Positions 16,327-25,135 are shown, counted from the stretch's first letter. The stretch is DNA of 64,000 nucleotides from Hyphomicrobiales bacterium (GCA_028290285.1 JAQGKD010000059.1:1-64000); one strand, 5' to 3'. Translations and numbers: made by a program. Notes: generated by a model from the letters alone, not told the origin.

Positions 16327-17739
16327 ATGAGAATTGCCATTGTAGGAACAGGCATCGCGGGCAATGCCGCGGCCCTTGCGATTTCGCAGGCCACGAACCT
16401 CCATGAAATCGTGATCTACGAGCGCGACTCGCGAGCGGGTGGCCATTCCGCCACCGTCGATATCGATTACGAAGGCACGCCTTTGTCGGTAGATACGGGG
16501 TTCATCGTATACAACGAGCAGAACTACCCGAACCTGACATCCATGTTCGACTATCTCGGCGTGCCCACGCAGGCCTCGAACATGAGTTTTTCGGTCTCGG
16601 TCGATTCCGGCCGCTTCGAATGGTGCGGGCGCGACGGGACGGGCGTCATGGGCGGATTGTTCGCGCAGCGCAGCAATCTCTTCTCGCCGTCATATCTTCT
16701 GATGCTGGCCGAGATCATGCGCTTTCAGAAGCGCGCCATCGCAGATTCGCGCGGCAAGACCGTGGGTGAAGGATCGCTGGCCGACTATCTGGCCCGGCAC
16801 GGCTACTCACGCCGGCTGCGCGACGACTATCTCGTGCCGATGGGCGCGGCCATCTGGTCGACGTCGCCCCGGAAGATGCTGGAGTTCCCGGCAACGAGCT
16901 TCATCGACTTCTTCGACAATCATTGCCTGCTGCAATGGGATCGCCCGCAATGGCGAACGGTGACGGGCGGCAGCCGTTGCTATGTTGAAAAACTCACTTC
17001 CCTGTTCGAGCCGTCCCTGCGGCTCGGTACGTCCGCCGTGTCCATTACGCGCGATGCCTCCGGAGTCGAGGTCCGGGACGACGCCGGCGGGACCGAGCGC
17101 TTCGATCATGTGATCCTCGCCGCCCATGCCCCGGACTCGCTGGCCATGCTCGCCGACGCCTCGGCGCAGGAACGCGCGATCCTGTCTGCCTGCAGCTATC
17201 AGGCGAACGACGTCTGGCTGCATCGTGACGCCGCCTTGATGCCCAAGCGCAAGGCGGCCTGGGCGTCGTGGAATTTCCTGCGGCAGGGCGATGACGGCGA
17301 GCGCCTCTGCGCCGTGAGCTACTGGATGAACGAGCTACAGGGCATAGACGCCGCCAAACCTCTTTTCGTTACGCTGAACCCGCCCTTCGAGCCGCGTCCG
17401 GAGCTGACCTTCGGCCGCTATTCGTACGAGCATCCGCAGTTCGATGCCGCCGCACTCGCCGCCCGCAGGCAGCTACCCGAAATCCAGGGCACGCAGCGCA
17501 CGTGGTTTTGTGGCGCCTGGACCGGCCACGGCTTTCACGAGGACGGCCTGCGCTCGGGACTCGAAGTCGCGGCCGGCCTCGGTTGCGCCGCGCCTTGGTC
17601 GAGCGCCTTTGATTTCACCCGCGCACAACCTGGCTCCGGCGCGCAGGACAAATCGATCCAAGCTGCTCTATTGTCTGGCAAAAGCGCCTCGGACACACGC
17701 CGCGCGGCCAGGGCGGCAGAAAAGGAGCTGACTCCGTGA
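16327..17739 (+). CDS. FAD-dependent amine oxidase-like oxidoreductase (NAD(P)-binding)
   Basis: About 470 residues. It starts with the Rossmann dinucleotide site IAIVGTGIAGNAAAL and YERDSRAGGHSATVDID, the Gly-rich pattern of amine-oxidase/phytoene-desaturase flavoproteins. The C-terminus has WFCGAWTGHGFHEDGLRSG, a second FAD-contact motif. Homologues sit beside DUF1365 and cyclopropane-synthase genes in many proteobacteria and appear in singlet-oxygen regulons, where a fatty-acid modifying role is suspected. Only 19-31 bases separate it from the photolyase stop. ATG 16327 starts at the Rossmann motif; ATG 16315 would add four residues. Reaction unknown. Confidence 0.85.
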   Translation: MRIAIVGTGIAGNAAALAISQATNLHEIVIYERDSRAGGHSATVDIDYEGTPLSVDTGFIVYNEQNYPNLTSMFDYLGVPTQASNMSFSVSVDSGRFEWCGRDGTGVMGGLFAQRSNLFSPSYLLMLAEIMRFQKRAIADSRGKTVGEGSLADYLARHGYSRRLRDDYLVPMGAAIWSTSPRKMLEFPATSFIDFFDNHCLLQWDRPQWRTVTGGSRCYVEKLTSLFEPSLRLGTSAVSITRDASGVEVRDDAGGTERFDHVILAAHAPDSLAMLADASAQERAILSACSYQANDVWLHRDAALMPKRKAAWASWNFLRQGDDGERLCAVSYWMNELQGIDAAKPLFVTLNPPFEPRPELTFGRYSYEHPQFDAAALAARRQLPEIQGTQRTWFCGAWTGHGFHEDGLRSGLEVAAGLGCAAPWSSAFDFTRAQPGSGAQDKSIQAALLSGKSASDTRRAARAAEKELTP

Positions 17740-18569
17740 GGCACCCCAGCGCGTTCACGCCGCCCACAGCCTGTGCTTCCCTCTACACGGGCACGGTCAT
17801 GCACGCGCGCATGAAGCCGGTGGTCCATCGCTTCACTTATCGGGTCTTCTCGTTACTCATCGATCTCGGCCAGTTGGATGCCCTTGATCGTGCCTCGTCG
17901 GTGTTTTCGGTGACCCGCTGGAACCTGCTCTCGTTCAGCGAGCGCGATCATGGCGCGCGCGATGGCTCTCCGCTGCGCGCTCATGTCGACGGGTTGCTCG
18001 CGAAAGCGGGCTGCGACATCGCGGGCGGACGCGTGCTGCTGTGGTGCTATCCGCGCGTCCTGGGCTTCGTCTTCAATCCGCTCGCCATCTACTATTGCTA
18101 CGATGCGGGTGGAGAACTCGCGGCGCTCGTCTACGAAGTTCGCAACACGTTCGGCGAGACCCATTCCTATGTCGCGCCTATCGAGGGCGGCGAGCGGGGA
18201 CCAGAAGGCCTGCGCCAGGATCGCGACAAGCTGTTCTACGTCTCACCCTTCCTCGATATGACGATGCGATACAGGTTCCGGCTCCTGCCGCCCGGAGAGC
18301 GGTTGAATGTGCGCATCCTTGAAACGGATGCGGACGGCCCGATCCTGGCGGCCACCTTCGCGGGCACGCGATCGGATGTGACGACGCGCAACCTGCTCGG
18401 CGCCTTCCTGCGCATTCCGCTGCTCACCTTCAAGATTGTAGCGGCGATTCACTGGGAGGCCCTGCGCCTCTGGATAAAGGGCCTGCGCCTTCGAAAGCGA
18501 CCTGCCCCGCCCGCTCCTGCGAGCTATCGAGTGCCGCGCGACACAGCCATACCGGAAGCACGCCCATGA
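17736..18569 (+). CDS. DUF1365 family protein
   Basis: 277 residues. Typical DUF1365 features are TGTVMHARMKPVVHRFTYRV near the start, then PRVLGFVFNPLAIYYCYD, VRNTFGETHSY and the C-terminal FYVSPFLDMTMRYRFR. Function is unknown, but the gene is almost always found between an amine-oxidase-like flavoprotein and a cyclopropane synthase gene, exactly as here. It starts with GTG overlapping the upstream stop (GTGA) and ends with ATGA shared with the next gene, so the three are translationally coupled. A cytoplasmic or membrane-surface role in lipid modification is inferred only from context. Confidence 0.9.
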   Translation: MRHPSAFTPPTACASLYTGTVMHARMKPVVHRFTYRVFSLLIDLGQLDALDRASSVFSVTRWNLLSFSERDHGARDGSPLRAHVDGLLAKAGCDIAGGRVLLWCYPRVLGFVFNPLAIYYCYDAGGELAALVYEVRNTFGETHSYVAPIEGGERGPEGLRQDRDKLFYVSPFLDMTMRYRFRLLPPGERLNVRILETDADGPILAATFAGTRSDVTTRNLLGAFLRIPLLTFKIVAAIHWEALRLWIKGLRLRKRPAPPAPASYRVPRDTAIPEARP

Positions 18570-19822
18570 ACATGATGCAGATGCCGCAGTCCGGGACGGA
18601 CGAGTTGGTCTTTATCGATGGCAGCGACAGCGTGGAGTCCGCGCGAAACTACCCCTTCGCCGTGCGCCAGGCACTGAATTTCGCTAGGCGTCTCGAGCGC
18701 GGTAGGCTCGATGTGCACATGCCCGATGGCCGCAACTTCCGCTTCGAAGGCCGGGAGGCGGGCCCGCAAGCCGTAATGATCGTGCACGACCTCGGCTTCG
18801 CGCGACGCCTCGCGTCCGGCGGCGAGGTGGGCATTGCCGAAGCGTTCTTGAAGGGCGAGTGGGAAAGTCCCAATCTAACGCAGTTTCTCGAATTGTTCTG
18901 CGTCAATCAGCCCGTGATCCAGCGCCTGCTCGACGGCAAGCCGATCATCCGCCTCTTGCAGGTTGCGCGTCATTGGCTCAATCGCAATACGCGCGCCGGT
19001 TCGCGCCGTAACATCCACGCCCATTACGACCTCGGCAATCGCTTCTATTCGGCATGGCTGGACAAGACCATGACCTATTCCTCCGCGCTCTTTACCGGAA
19101 CGGACAGCGATCTCGCCAGCGCTCAGACGGCGAAATATCGTGCACTGGCGCATGAAATCGGTCTCGCGCCGGAGCATCATGTTCTTGAAATCGGCTGTGG
19201 CTGGGGCGGCTTCGCGGAATTCGCGGCGCGTGACATCGGCTGCCGCGTCACCGGCCTGACCATCAGCCAGGAGCAGTTCGACTTCGCAAGCCAGCGCATT
19301 CAGGCGGCCGGTCTCAGCGACCGCGTCGAGATCAAGATGCTCGATTATCGCGACGAAAAAGGCATGTTCGACCGCATCGCCTCCATCGAGATGTTCGAGG
19401 CTGTCGGTGAGGAATACTGGCCGGCCTATTTCGCCCAGCTGCGCGACCGGCTGAAGCCCGGCGGCAAGGCGGGACTGCAGGTCATCACCATCCAGGACGC
19501 TCTCTTCAAGAGCTACAAGAGCGAACTGGATTTCATCCGCCGCTACGTCTTTCCCGGAGGCATGCTGCCGACGCCGACGATCATGCGCGACATGGGCGCG
19601 AAATTCGGCTTCAGCCTTTCGGCCGAACGTGTCTTTGGCCTCGACTACGCTACGACGCTCAGCCATTGGCGCGACCGTTTCCGTCACGCCTGGCCGCAAC
19701 TGATGCCGCTCGGCTTCGATGAGCAATTCCGCAGGCTGTGGGAATATTACCTCGCCTATTGCGAAGCGGGATTCCGCGCGGGCACAATCGACGTGCGCCA
19801 GATGGTCTTCTCCAAGACATGA
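18566..19822 (+). CDS. cfa: Cyclopropane-fatty-acyl-phospholipid synthase family methyltransferase
   Basis: 418 residues. The C-terminal SAM-methyltransferase domain carries HVLEIGCGWGGFAEFAA and the following VTGLTISQEQ. The segment MTYSSALFTGTD and the late YVFPGGMLPTP are CFA-synthase signatures. It probably methylates unsaturated acyl chains of membrane lipids using SAM. In Rhodobacter the homologue in the ChrR regulon helps make modified (including furan) fatty acids after singlet-oxygen stress; that parallel is from memory and inference. The start overlaps the DUF1365 stop (ATGA) and the stop overlaps the MFS start. Confidence 0.92.
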   Translation: MNMMQMPQSGTDELVFIDGSDSVESARNYPFAVRQALNFARRLERGRLDVHMPDGRNFRFEGREAGPQAVMIVHDLGFARRLASGGEVGIAEAFLKGEWESPNLTQFLELFCVNQPVIQRLLDGKPIIRLLQVARHWLNRNTRAGSRRNIHAHYDLGNRFYSAWLDKTMTYSSALFTGTDSDLASAQTAKYRALAHEIGLAPEHHVLEIGCGWGGFAEFAARDIGCRVTGLTISQEQFDFASQRIQAAGLSDRVEIKMLDYRDEKGMFDRIASIEMFEAVGEEYWPAYFAQLRDRLKPGGKAGLQVITIQDALFKSYKSELDFIRRYVFPGGMLPTPTIMRDMGAKFGFSLSAERVFGLDYATTLSHWRDRFRHAWPQLMPLGFDEQFRRLWEYYLAYCEAGFRAGTIDVRQMVFSKT

Positions 19823-21168
19823 GCGAGCCGGGACGCAGGAGCCTCGCCGCCTATGCCCTGCCCGCACTATCGCTCGCCATCCTGACGCTGCCGCTCTACG
19901 TGCTGGTGCCCGCCTTCTACGCGCGGGAACTGGCGCTCCCTCTGGCGGCTGTGGGACAACCGCTTCTCGCCGTGCGCCTCGTCGATGCCCTGAGCGATCC
20001 GCTGGTGGGCGTGCTCGCCGACCGCTGGCGCCCGGCATTCGGACGCAGGCGGTTGTGGTTCGCGCTTGCGAGCGTGCCGACCGCCGTCGCCGCGTTCTTC
20101 GTCTTTACGCCGCCTGCGGACGCGGGCGTGTCCTATCTCATGCTTTGGGGCGTCATCCTCTCGGTCGCCTGGACCGCGGCGCTGGTGCCTTATACCGCCT
20201 GGGGCGCGGAGCTTTCGACGCTCTACCATGGCCGGGCACGCATTGCCGGATGGCGGGAAACCTGCGCACTTCTGGGAACGCTGGTTGCTCTGTTCGCGCA
20301 GGTGCTCGTGCCACTTGCGGGTTTTCCAGGTGAACGCGCCGTTTTGTTGACAATCGGCATATTCATCCTCGTCACGCTGCCGGCCAGCGCGCTGGTGACC
20401 GTCGTCGCCGTGCCCGAGCCGCGCGATCTCTCCAAAGAGCGGCTGACACTACGAGACGGCTTGCGTCACATGCGGGAGAACCGCCCGTTTCTCAGGCTGA
20501 TCCTTGCGTTTCTGCTAAACGGATTCGCGAATGGGTTTCCGGCAACCCTGTTTATCTTCTTCGTAGCTGAAAAGCTGCGCGTGCCTGACGCGGCCGGTCC
20601 GCTGCTCGTGCTCTATTTTTTTTGCGGCGTGGCGGGCGTCCCCGTCTGGCTGAAGCTCGCCGGGCGTCTGTCGAAACATCGTGCCTGGTGCTTTGCAATG
20701 CTGTTCGCCTGCACCTTTTTCGCGGTGGCGCCCTTCCTGGGCGAGGGCGCGACATTGGCTTTCGCCTGCGTTTGCATCGGCACCGGGTTCGCGCTGGGCG
20801 CTGACCTGATGCTCCCACCGTCCATCCAGGCGGATGTCATCGATGTCGATACCGCGGCCTCGGGCGAGCAGCGCGCGGGCATCTACTTTGCCGCCTGGGG
20901 CCTCGCGACGAAACTCGCTTTGGCATTGGCGGTCGGCGTCGCGTTCCCCGTGTTAGCCGCATCCGGTTTCAATCCGTCGGCCAGCCTGCGCACGGACAGC
21001 GGGCTCGCCATGCTGGGATTTCTCTATGCGGGCCTGCCGGTGGTGCTGAAACTCGCCGCCATCGCCGTCATGTGGAATTTCCCGATCGACGTCGCAACGC
21101 ACGCGCAGCTGCGAGAGACAATCGAAGCGCGTCAGCGTCCAGTGAACTTGGATAGCAGCGCAAAATAA
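19819..21168 (+). CDS. MFS transporter, GPH/MFS_2 type
   Basis: 449 residues with about 12 predicted membrane helices. The loop VRLVDALSDPLVGVLADRW between helices 2 and 3 is the hallmark of the glycoside-pentoside-hexuronide (MFS_2) group. Members move sugars, but relatives linked to cyclopropane-synthase clusters are probably lipid-precursor or unknown carriers. ATG 19819 overlaps the cfa stop. The 3' end overlaps the convergent SDR gene by 37 bases. It is the last gene of the photolyase-led run. Confidence 0.87.
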   Translation: MSEPGRRSLAAYALPALSLAILTLPLYVLVPAFYARELALPLAAVGQPLLAVRLVDALSDPLVGVLADRWRPAFGRRRLWFALASVPTAVAAFFVFTPPADAGVSYLMLWGVILSVAWTAALVPYTAWGAELSTLYHGRARIAGWRETCALLGTLVALFAQVLVPLAGFPGERAVLLTIGIFILVTLPASALVTVVAVPEPRDLSKERLTLRDGLRHMRENRPFLRLILAFLLNGFANGFPATLFIFFVAEKLRVPDAAGPLLVLYFFCGVAGVPVWLKLAGRLSKHRAWCFAMLFACTFFAVAPFLGEGATLAFACVCIGTGFALGADLMLPPSIQADVIDVDTAASGEQRAGIYFAAWGLATKLALALAVGVAFPVLAASGFNPSASLRTDSGLAMLGFLYAGLPVVLKLAAIAVMWNFPIDVATHAQLRETIEARQRPVNLDSSAK

Positions 21169-21911
21169 AGCCCGTAAGGCAGCATATTCATGGCCTTCAG
21201 GGTAAAGGCCATGCGCTTGGGGAAGGCGATCTCGAAGCCCTTGCTCTCGAAGCCCGAACAGATGCGCGCTCCCGCCTCCTCCACAGAAATAAGGAAGGGC
21301 ATAGGGAAATCGTTGTGGTCGGTCAGCGGCGTTTTCACGAAGCCGGGACACACGACCTGGATCGTGATGCCGGCGCGGTCGAGGTCGAATTTCAGCGACT
21401 CGCACATGGCGATCAGCGCCGATTTCGAGGACGAGTAGGCGATGGCGCGCGGCAATCCCCCGTAACCGGCAACCGACGCATTGACCGCGATCTGCCCGCG
21501 GCCCCGCGTGCGCATTGCACGGATCAACGGCCCGAGCATATTGATCGTGCCCTCGACATTCACGGCAAAGGTCTTGCGAAAGCCGTCGCCGCCGAAATCC
21601 TTTTCGCTGTCGGGAAAGAACGTTCCAACATTCAGAAAAGCGAGCGCGATAGCGCCGTGCCGGGCCTCGACCGTCGAGACCAGTTCGTCCATGGCGACGC
21701 GGTCGGTGACATCTCCGGGCATGGGAATGATCGTGCCGCCAGATGCTGCGACCTCGGCTGCGAACGCATCCAGCTCCTGCGACCGCCGCGCAACGGCGAC
21801 CACGCGGTAGCCTTTTGCGGCAAGTTGACGGGCGACCTCACGTCCAATGCCGGAACTGGCACCCGTTACCAGCGCCAAGCCATCGGCCGGTGTCGCGCGA
21901 TAGGGGATCAG
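21132..21911 (-). CDS. Short-chain dehydrogenase/reductase (SDR family)
   Basis: 259 residues with the classical SDR layout: cofactor site LVTGASSGIGREVA, NVGTF in place of the NNAG motif, and the catalytic Ser of the ...VNASVAG region followed by YSSSK (Tyr and Lys of YxxxK). The start is unusual. The best-placed candidate is CTG 21911, which overlaps the ChrR-like stop as CTGA and has GGAG seven bases upstream; the only other in-frame choice is TTG 21878, right at the nucleotide-binding motif. Co-transcribed with the ChrR-like gene. SDR genes accompany the same cluster in other alphaproteobacteria. Substrate unknown. Confidence 0.88.
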   Translation of the reverse strand: MIPYRATPADGLALVTGASSGIGREVARQLAAKGYRVVAVARRSQELDAFAAEVAASGGTIIPMPGDVTDRVAMDELVSTVEARHGAIALAFLNVGTFFPDSEKDFGGDGFRKTFAVNVEGTINMLGPLIRAMRTRGRGQIAVNASVAGYGGLPRAIAYSSSKSALIAMCESLKFDLDRAGITIQVVCPGFVKTPLTDHNDFPMPFLISVEEAGARICSGFESKGFEIAFPKRMAFTLKAMNMLPYGLYFALLSKFTGR

Positions 21912-22594
21912 CGCTTTGCTCCAAATAAACGATCGACAAGACGACCGAAGGGGCCCGTGAGATGCAGCGGCGCATCGGTCACGGCGAAACAGATGCAATC
22001 CTCAGCGGCGTCAGTAATGGGCTTGTGGTCCAGATCGGCATCGGCGATGGCGATGTCGCCACGTGCATAGTGCCCGGTCACATCGGAGAAGGCCCCTTTC
22101 AGGACCAGAGTGATTTCCGAGCCCTCATGTGTATGGGAGGGCATGCGCCGCCCCGCCTTCACCCAAAGAAAGCTGGCCTCGCCCCGGCCAGTGTTCTCGA
22201 CGCGGCATTCCTTCACGCCCGGCAGCTTGGTGCGCCAGCGGATCGCGTCGAGATCCCGGCCAAGGTACTGCCGGAGCGGCAGCGGCAGAATCGAAGAACC
22301 CACCGACGTCAACGCACTGGGCGCGGGCTGGGTGTCGAAGATGGCCTTCAACCGCTCGTCCCGGCCGCTGAGCGGCTCAGGCTTGACCTTTGCCAATTCG
22401 TCTGCGGCCAACGCCTCGAGTGCCGCCACATAGCTGCGCGAATCGCGCTTCAGGACGAGGTGCGACGCAACGAGAGCATGCAGGCTAGGTTCGAGGGTTC
22501 CCGCGCAATAAGCGGCGAGTAGCGCGTCCATCGGCCGCGCCGGAAAACCTAAATCCTGAAAAGCATCGTTCACGTCATCTGCCCCTGAAACCAA
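21908..22594 (-). CDS. ChrR-like cupin protein with degenerate anti-sigma domain
   Basis: 228 residues. The C-terminal cupin keeps all four metal ligands of Rhodobacter ChrR: His154 and His156 (MPSHTHEGSE), Glu160 and His190 (DLDHKP), with spacing identical to ChrR His141/143, Glu147 and His177. The N-terminal half still matches ChrR (MDALLAAYCAGTL, ASHLVL), but the zinc motif H-x3-C-x2-C reads H45-x3-K49-x2-S52, and the early His is absent. ChrR binds RpoE/ECF11 through that zinc domain and releases it under singlet oxygen. No sigma-factor gene is adjacent. It may be a stress-regulated paralogue or a metal-independent anti-sigma factor. Confidence 0.85.
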   Translation of the reverse strand: MVSGADDVNDAFQDLGFPARPMDALLAAYCAGTLEPSLHALVASHLVLKRDSRSYVAALEALAADELAKVKPEPLSGRDERLKAIFDTQPAPSALTSVGSSILPLPLRQYLGRDLDAIRWRTKLPGVKECRVENTGRGEASFLWVKAGRRMPSHTHEGSEITLVLKGAFSDVTGHYARGDIAIADADLDHKPITDAAEDCICFAVTDAPLHLTGPFGRLVDRLFGAKR

Positions 22595-22687
22595 ATTGGC
22601 GCTCTGCCCTTAATCTGGGGTGCGACCACGAAAAGACGCACTCGCGACGACACTGGCTCGACCATATTCAACCTTGTTCGGAAATGT

Positions 22688-22713
22688 TACGCAGCATTGC
22701 GAAGGCTGGATCA
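22688..22713 (-). promoter_or_regulatory. ECF11 (RpoE/ChrR-type) promoter candidate for the ChrR-like gene
   Basis: On the minus strand TGATCC (22713-22708), 16 bases and CGTA (22691-22688, continuing ACA) match the -35 TGATCC and -10 CGTA/TAAG-like elements I recall for RpoE-ChrR targets in Rhodobacter. It lies about 95 bases before the ChrR-like start and points at the chrR-SDR pair. Confidence 0.6.
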
Positions 22714-22791
22714 CTCCACCATATCGCAGCGCGCCAGAACTTCACAACATCGTCGCATCGGCGGGATGTAGATAGACGAAAAGAGATGGGC

Positions 22792-23823
22792 ATGAAGGCA
22801 ATCGACGACGTTCTCGCAGCCATCGGCCATACGCCACTCATCAAACTCCGTCACGCTTCCGAGGCGACGGGCTGCACGATCCTTGGCAAGGCCGAGTTCA
22901 TGAACCCCGGCGGATCGGTCAAGGATCGCGCAGCCCTCTCCATCGTCCAGGACGCGGTCGCAAGGGGAACCCTCGCCCCCGGCGGTATGATCGTGGAGGG
23001 CACGGCCGGCAACACCGGTATCGGCCTCGCTCTCGTGGCCAACGCGATGGGGTTCCGAACTGTCATAGTGATCCCCGACACGCAGTCGCAGGAGAAGAAG
23101 GACTTGCTGCGCTTGCAGGGCGCCGAGTTGATCGAGGTGCCCGCGGTCCCCTACTCCAATCCAAACAACTACGTGAAGCTTTCAGGCCGTCTCGCCGAAA
23201 AGCTCGCCAGAGAGCACCCGCAGGGCGCTATCTGGGCCAACCAGTTCGACAATGTGGCCAATCGCCATGGCCATTTCGAAACGACGGGGCCCGAAATCTA
23301 CGAGCAGACGGATGGCAGGATCGACGGCTTCACCTGCGCCGTCGGCACGGGCGGCACGCTTGCGGGCGTCGGAATGGCGCTGAAAGAGCGCAAGCCCTCC
23401 GTGAAGATCGCGCTTTCGGACCCGATGGGAGCCGCGCTGTACAATTTTTACGCCCATGGCGTGCTGAAAGCGGAGGGAAGTTCGATCACTGAAGGCATCG
23501 GCCAGGGCCGCATCACGGCCAATCTGGAGGACGCGCCTGTCGACATGGCATTCCAGATCACGGATGAGGAAGCCCTGCCCATCCTGTTCGATCTGGCCGA
23601 ACACGAAGGAATGCTACTGGGCGGGTCGGCCGGCATCAACATCGTCGGCGCGATCAGGCTGGCGCGAGAAATGGGGCCCGGCCACGTCATCGTGACGATC
23701 CTCTGCGACGGCGGCGTACGCTATGGATCGAAGCTTTTTAACCCGGCCTTTTTGCGGGGGAAGAACCTTCCCGTGCCCCGCTGGCTCGAGAGATCCTCGC
23801 CGATCACGCCCGATTTTGTTTGA
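22792..23823 (+). CDS. cysK: Cysteine synthase A (O-acetylserine sulfhydrylase)
   Basis: 343 residues, a pyridoxal-phosphate fold II enzyme making cysteine from O-acetylserine and sulfide. The PLP lysine lies in NPGGSVKDRAAL. The substrate loop is EGTAGNTGIGLAL, and the phosphate-binding loop is AVGTGGTLAGVG. The C-terminus extends about 30 residues beyond short CysK forms, ending near SSPITPDFV, as in rhizobial homologues. ATG 22792 has AAGAG six bases upstream; ATG 22786 is two codons earlier and closer to it. The 3-mercaptopyruvate sulfurtransferase gene follows, and the suf operon also lies in this window. Confidence 0.93.
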   Translation: MKAIDDVLAAIGHTPLIKLRHASEATGCTILGKAEFMNPGGSVKDRAALSIVQDAVARGTLAPGGMIVEGTAGNTGIGLALVANAMGFRTVIVIPDTQSQEKKDLLRLQGAELIEVPAVPYSNPNNYVKLSGRLAEKLAREHPQGAIWANQFDNVANRHGHFETTGPEIYEQTDGRIDGFTCAVGTGGTLAGVGMALKERKPSVKIALSDPMGAALYNFYAHGVLKAEGSSITEGIGQGRITANLEDAPVDMAFQITDEEALPILFDLAEHEGMLLGGSAGINIVGAIRLAREMGPGHVIVTILCDGGVRYGSKLFNPAFLRGKNLPVPRWLERSSPITPDFV

Positions 23824-23839
23824 GCGTTATCGGCGAGCT

Positions 23840-23944
23840 TCAAGCAAAGCGCATCATCATCGTGCCGCAGAGTCCGAAAAAGCCGAGGAAAAAGAGGATA
23901 TGAAAAAGGGGTAAGTCGCGTGACATGAGCGTCTCTGCCATCAT
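23840..23944 (-). CDS. Possible tiny membrane protein (34 residues)
   Basis: A short frame facing the cysteine synthase gene. After MMAETLMSRDLPLF comes one hydrophobic helix (HILFFLGFFGLCGTMMM), ending RFA. No convincing ribosome site is seen. It lies in the 268-base gap before sseA. Real small membrane proteins look like this, but so can chance frames, so it is listed only as a candidate. Confidence 0.25.
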   Translation of the reverse strand: MMAETLMSRDLPLFHILFFLGFFGLCGTMMMRFA

Positions 23945-24091
23945 GCTGCAAAATCGCAGCCTCAATGAAGACATCTCTACGCCTCTTGTCTTGAGCTCTG
24001 CTTCAGCATTTGGGTCAAATGCCGATGCCCCAAACAAGCATCCGTTTACCAGCACCAGCCGCGCTGCGGCGCGATCAAGGAACAGCTCCCG

Positions 24092-24949
24092 ATGGCCGAT
24101 GACACACGCTCCCCGCATCTCGTCTCGACGGAATGGCTCGCCGAGCATCTGGGGTCACCCGGCCTCGTCATCGTCGACGGCTCCTGGTACCTCCCGGCGC
24201 AGAACAGAGACCCCTACGCCGAATACCTGGCCGCGCACATTCCCGGTGCAGTGTTCTTCGATCTCGACGGCGTCTCGGATCACTCGACCTCCCTGCCCCA
24301 TATGATGCCGCAGCCGGCGGCCTTCGCCAGCGCCATGCGCAAGCTCGGCATCGCCGATGGCGCCCAGATCGTGGTCTACGACGGCCTCGGCCTGTTTTCC
24401 GCTGCCCGTATCTGGTGGATGCTCCGGGCCTTCGGCGCGCGCGAGGTATCCGTCCTCGATGGCGGCATGCCGAAGTGGGTGGCCGAAAACCGGCCCGTCG
24501 AGGATGGCGAGGTCATCCGGCAGCCGGTCCACTTCACTGCGCGGCTGGATCACAGTGTCGTGGCAGATGCGGACGACGTGCAGCGCGCCCTGGCGGGCGG
24601 CATCACACAGGTCCTGGATGTCCGTCCGGCCGAGCGCTTCCGCGGCGAGGCCCCGGAGCCGAGGCCCGGCCTGCGCATGGGCCACATGCCGGGCGCAAGC
24701 AACCTGCCCTTCGCGTCCCTGATAGCCAATGGCCGCCTGAAAAGCCCTGAAGAAATCGTCCTGGCAATGGATCAGGCGGGAGTTGATCCCGCCCGTCCGG
24801 TGATCACATCCTGCGGCTCGGGCGTGTCCGCTGCCATCGTCACACTTGCTCTGGCAGTCGCCGGTCGCAAGGAAGGCGCCGTCTATGACGGGTCCTGGGC
24901 CGAATGGGGTGCGCGCAGCGATCTGCCCGTTGCCACCGGCCAAGATTGA
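24092..24949 (+). CDS. sseA: 3-mercaptopyruvate sulfurtransferase (two rhodanese domains)
   Basis: 285 residues with two rhodanese modules. The inactive N-terminal one runs from about residue 9 (HLVSTEWLAEHLG) to 130. The catalytic one follows, with VLDVRPAERFRG and the active-site loop CGSGVSAAI. The loop CGSGV(S/T) indicates 3-mercaptopyruvate as sulfur donor rather than thiosulfate. It transfers sulfane sulfur to acceptors such as thiols or cyanide. ATG 24092 has AAGGAAC about nine bases upstream. It is close to cysteine synthase on the same strand, suggesting linked sulfur metabolism. Confidence 0.93.
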   Translation: MADDTRSPHLVSTEWLAEHLGSPGLVIVDGSWYLPAQNRDPYAEYLAAHIPGAVFFDLDGVSDHSTSLPHMMPQPAAFASAMRKLGIADGAQIVVYDGLGLFSAARIWWMLRAFGAREVSVLDGGMPKWVAENRPVEDGEVIRQPVHFTARLDHSVVADADDVQRALAGGITQVLDVRPAERFRGEAPEPRPGLRMGHMPGASNLPFASLIANGRLKSPEEIVLAMDQAGVDPARPVITSCGSGVSAAIVTLALAVAGRKEGAVYDGSWAEWGARSDLPVATGQD

Positions 24950-25135
24950 AAAGCCTGAACTTTTCGCACGAGGCCACGCAACTCCGCGGCCCGCTTCTTC
25001 GTTCCAGAACATGGCGGCGTGGGTGACGACTCGCGCCGCCACCGATCCGGGATCCGGCAAACAGGATCAGGACCGGCTTGTCTCAGGGGACCGGTTGGGG
25101 GCTCGATCGTGTTCGACGACACAGGAGCATTGGCC

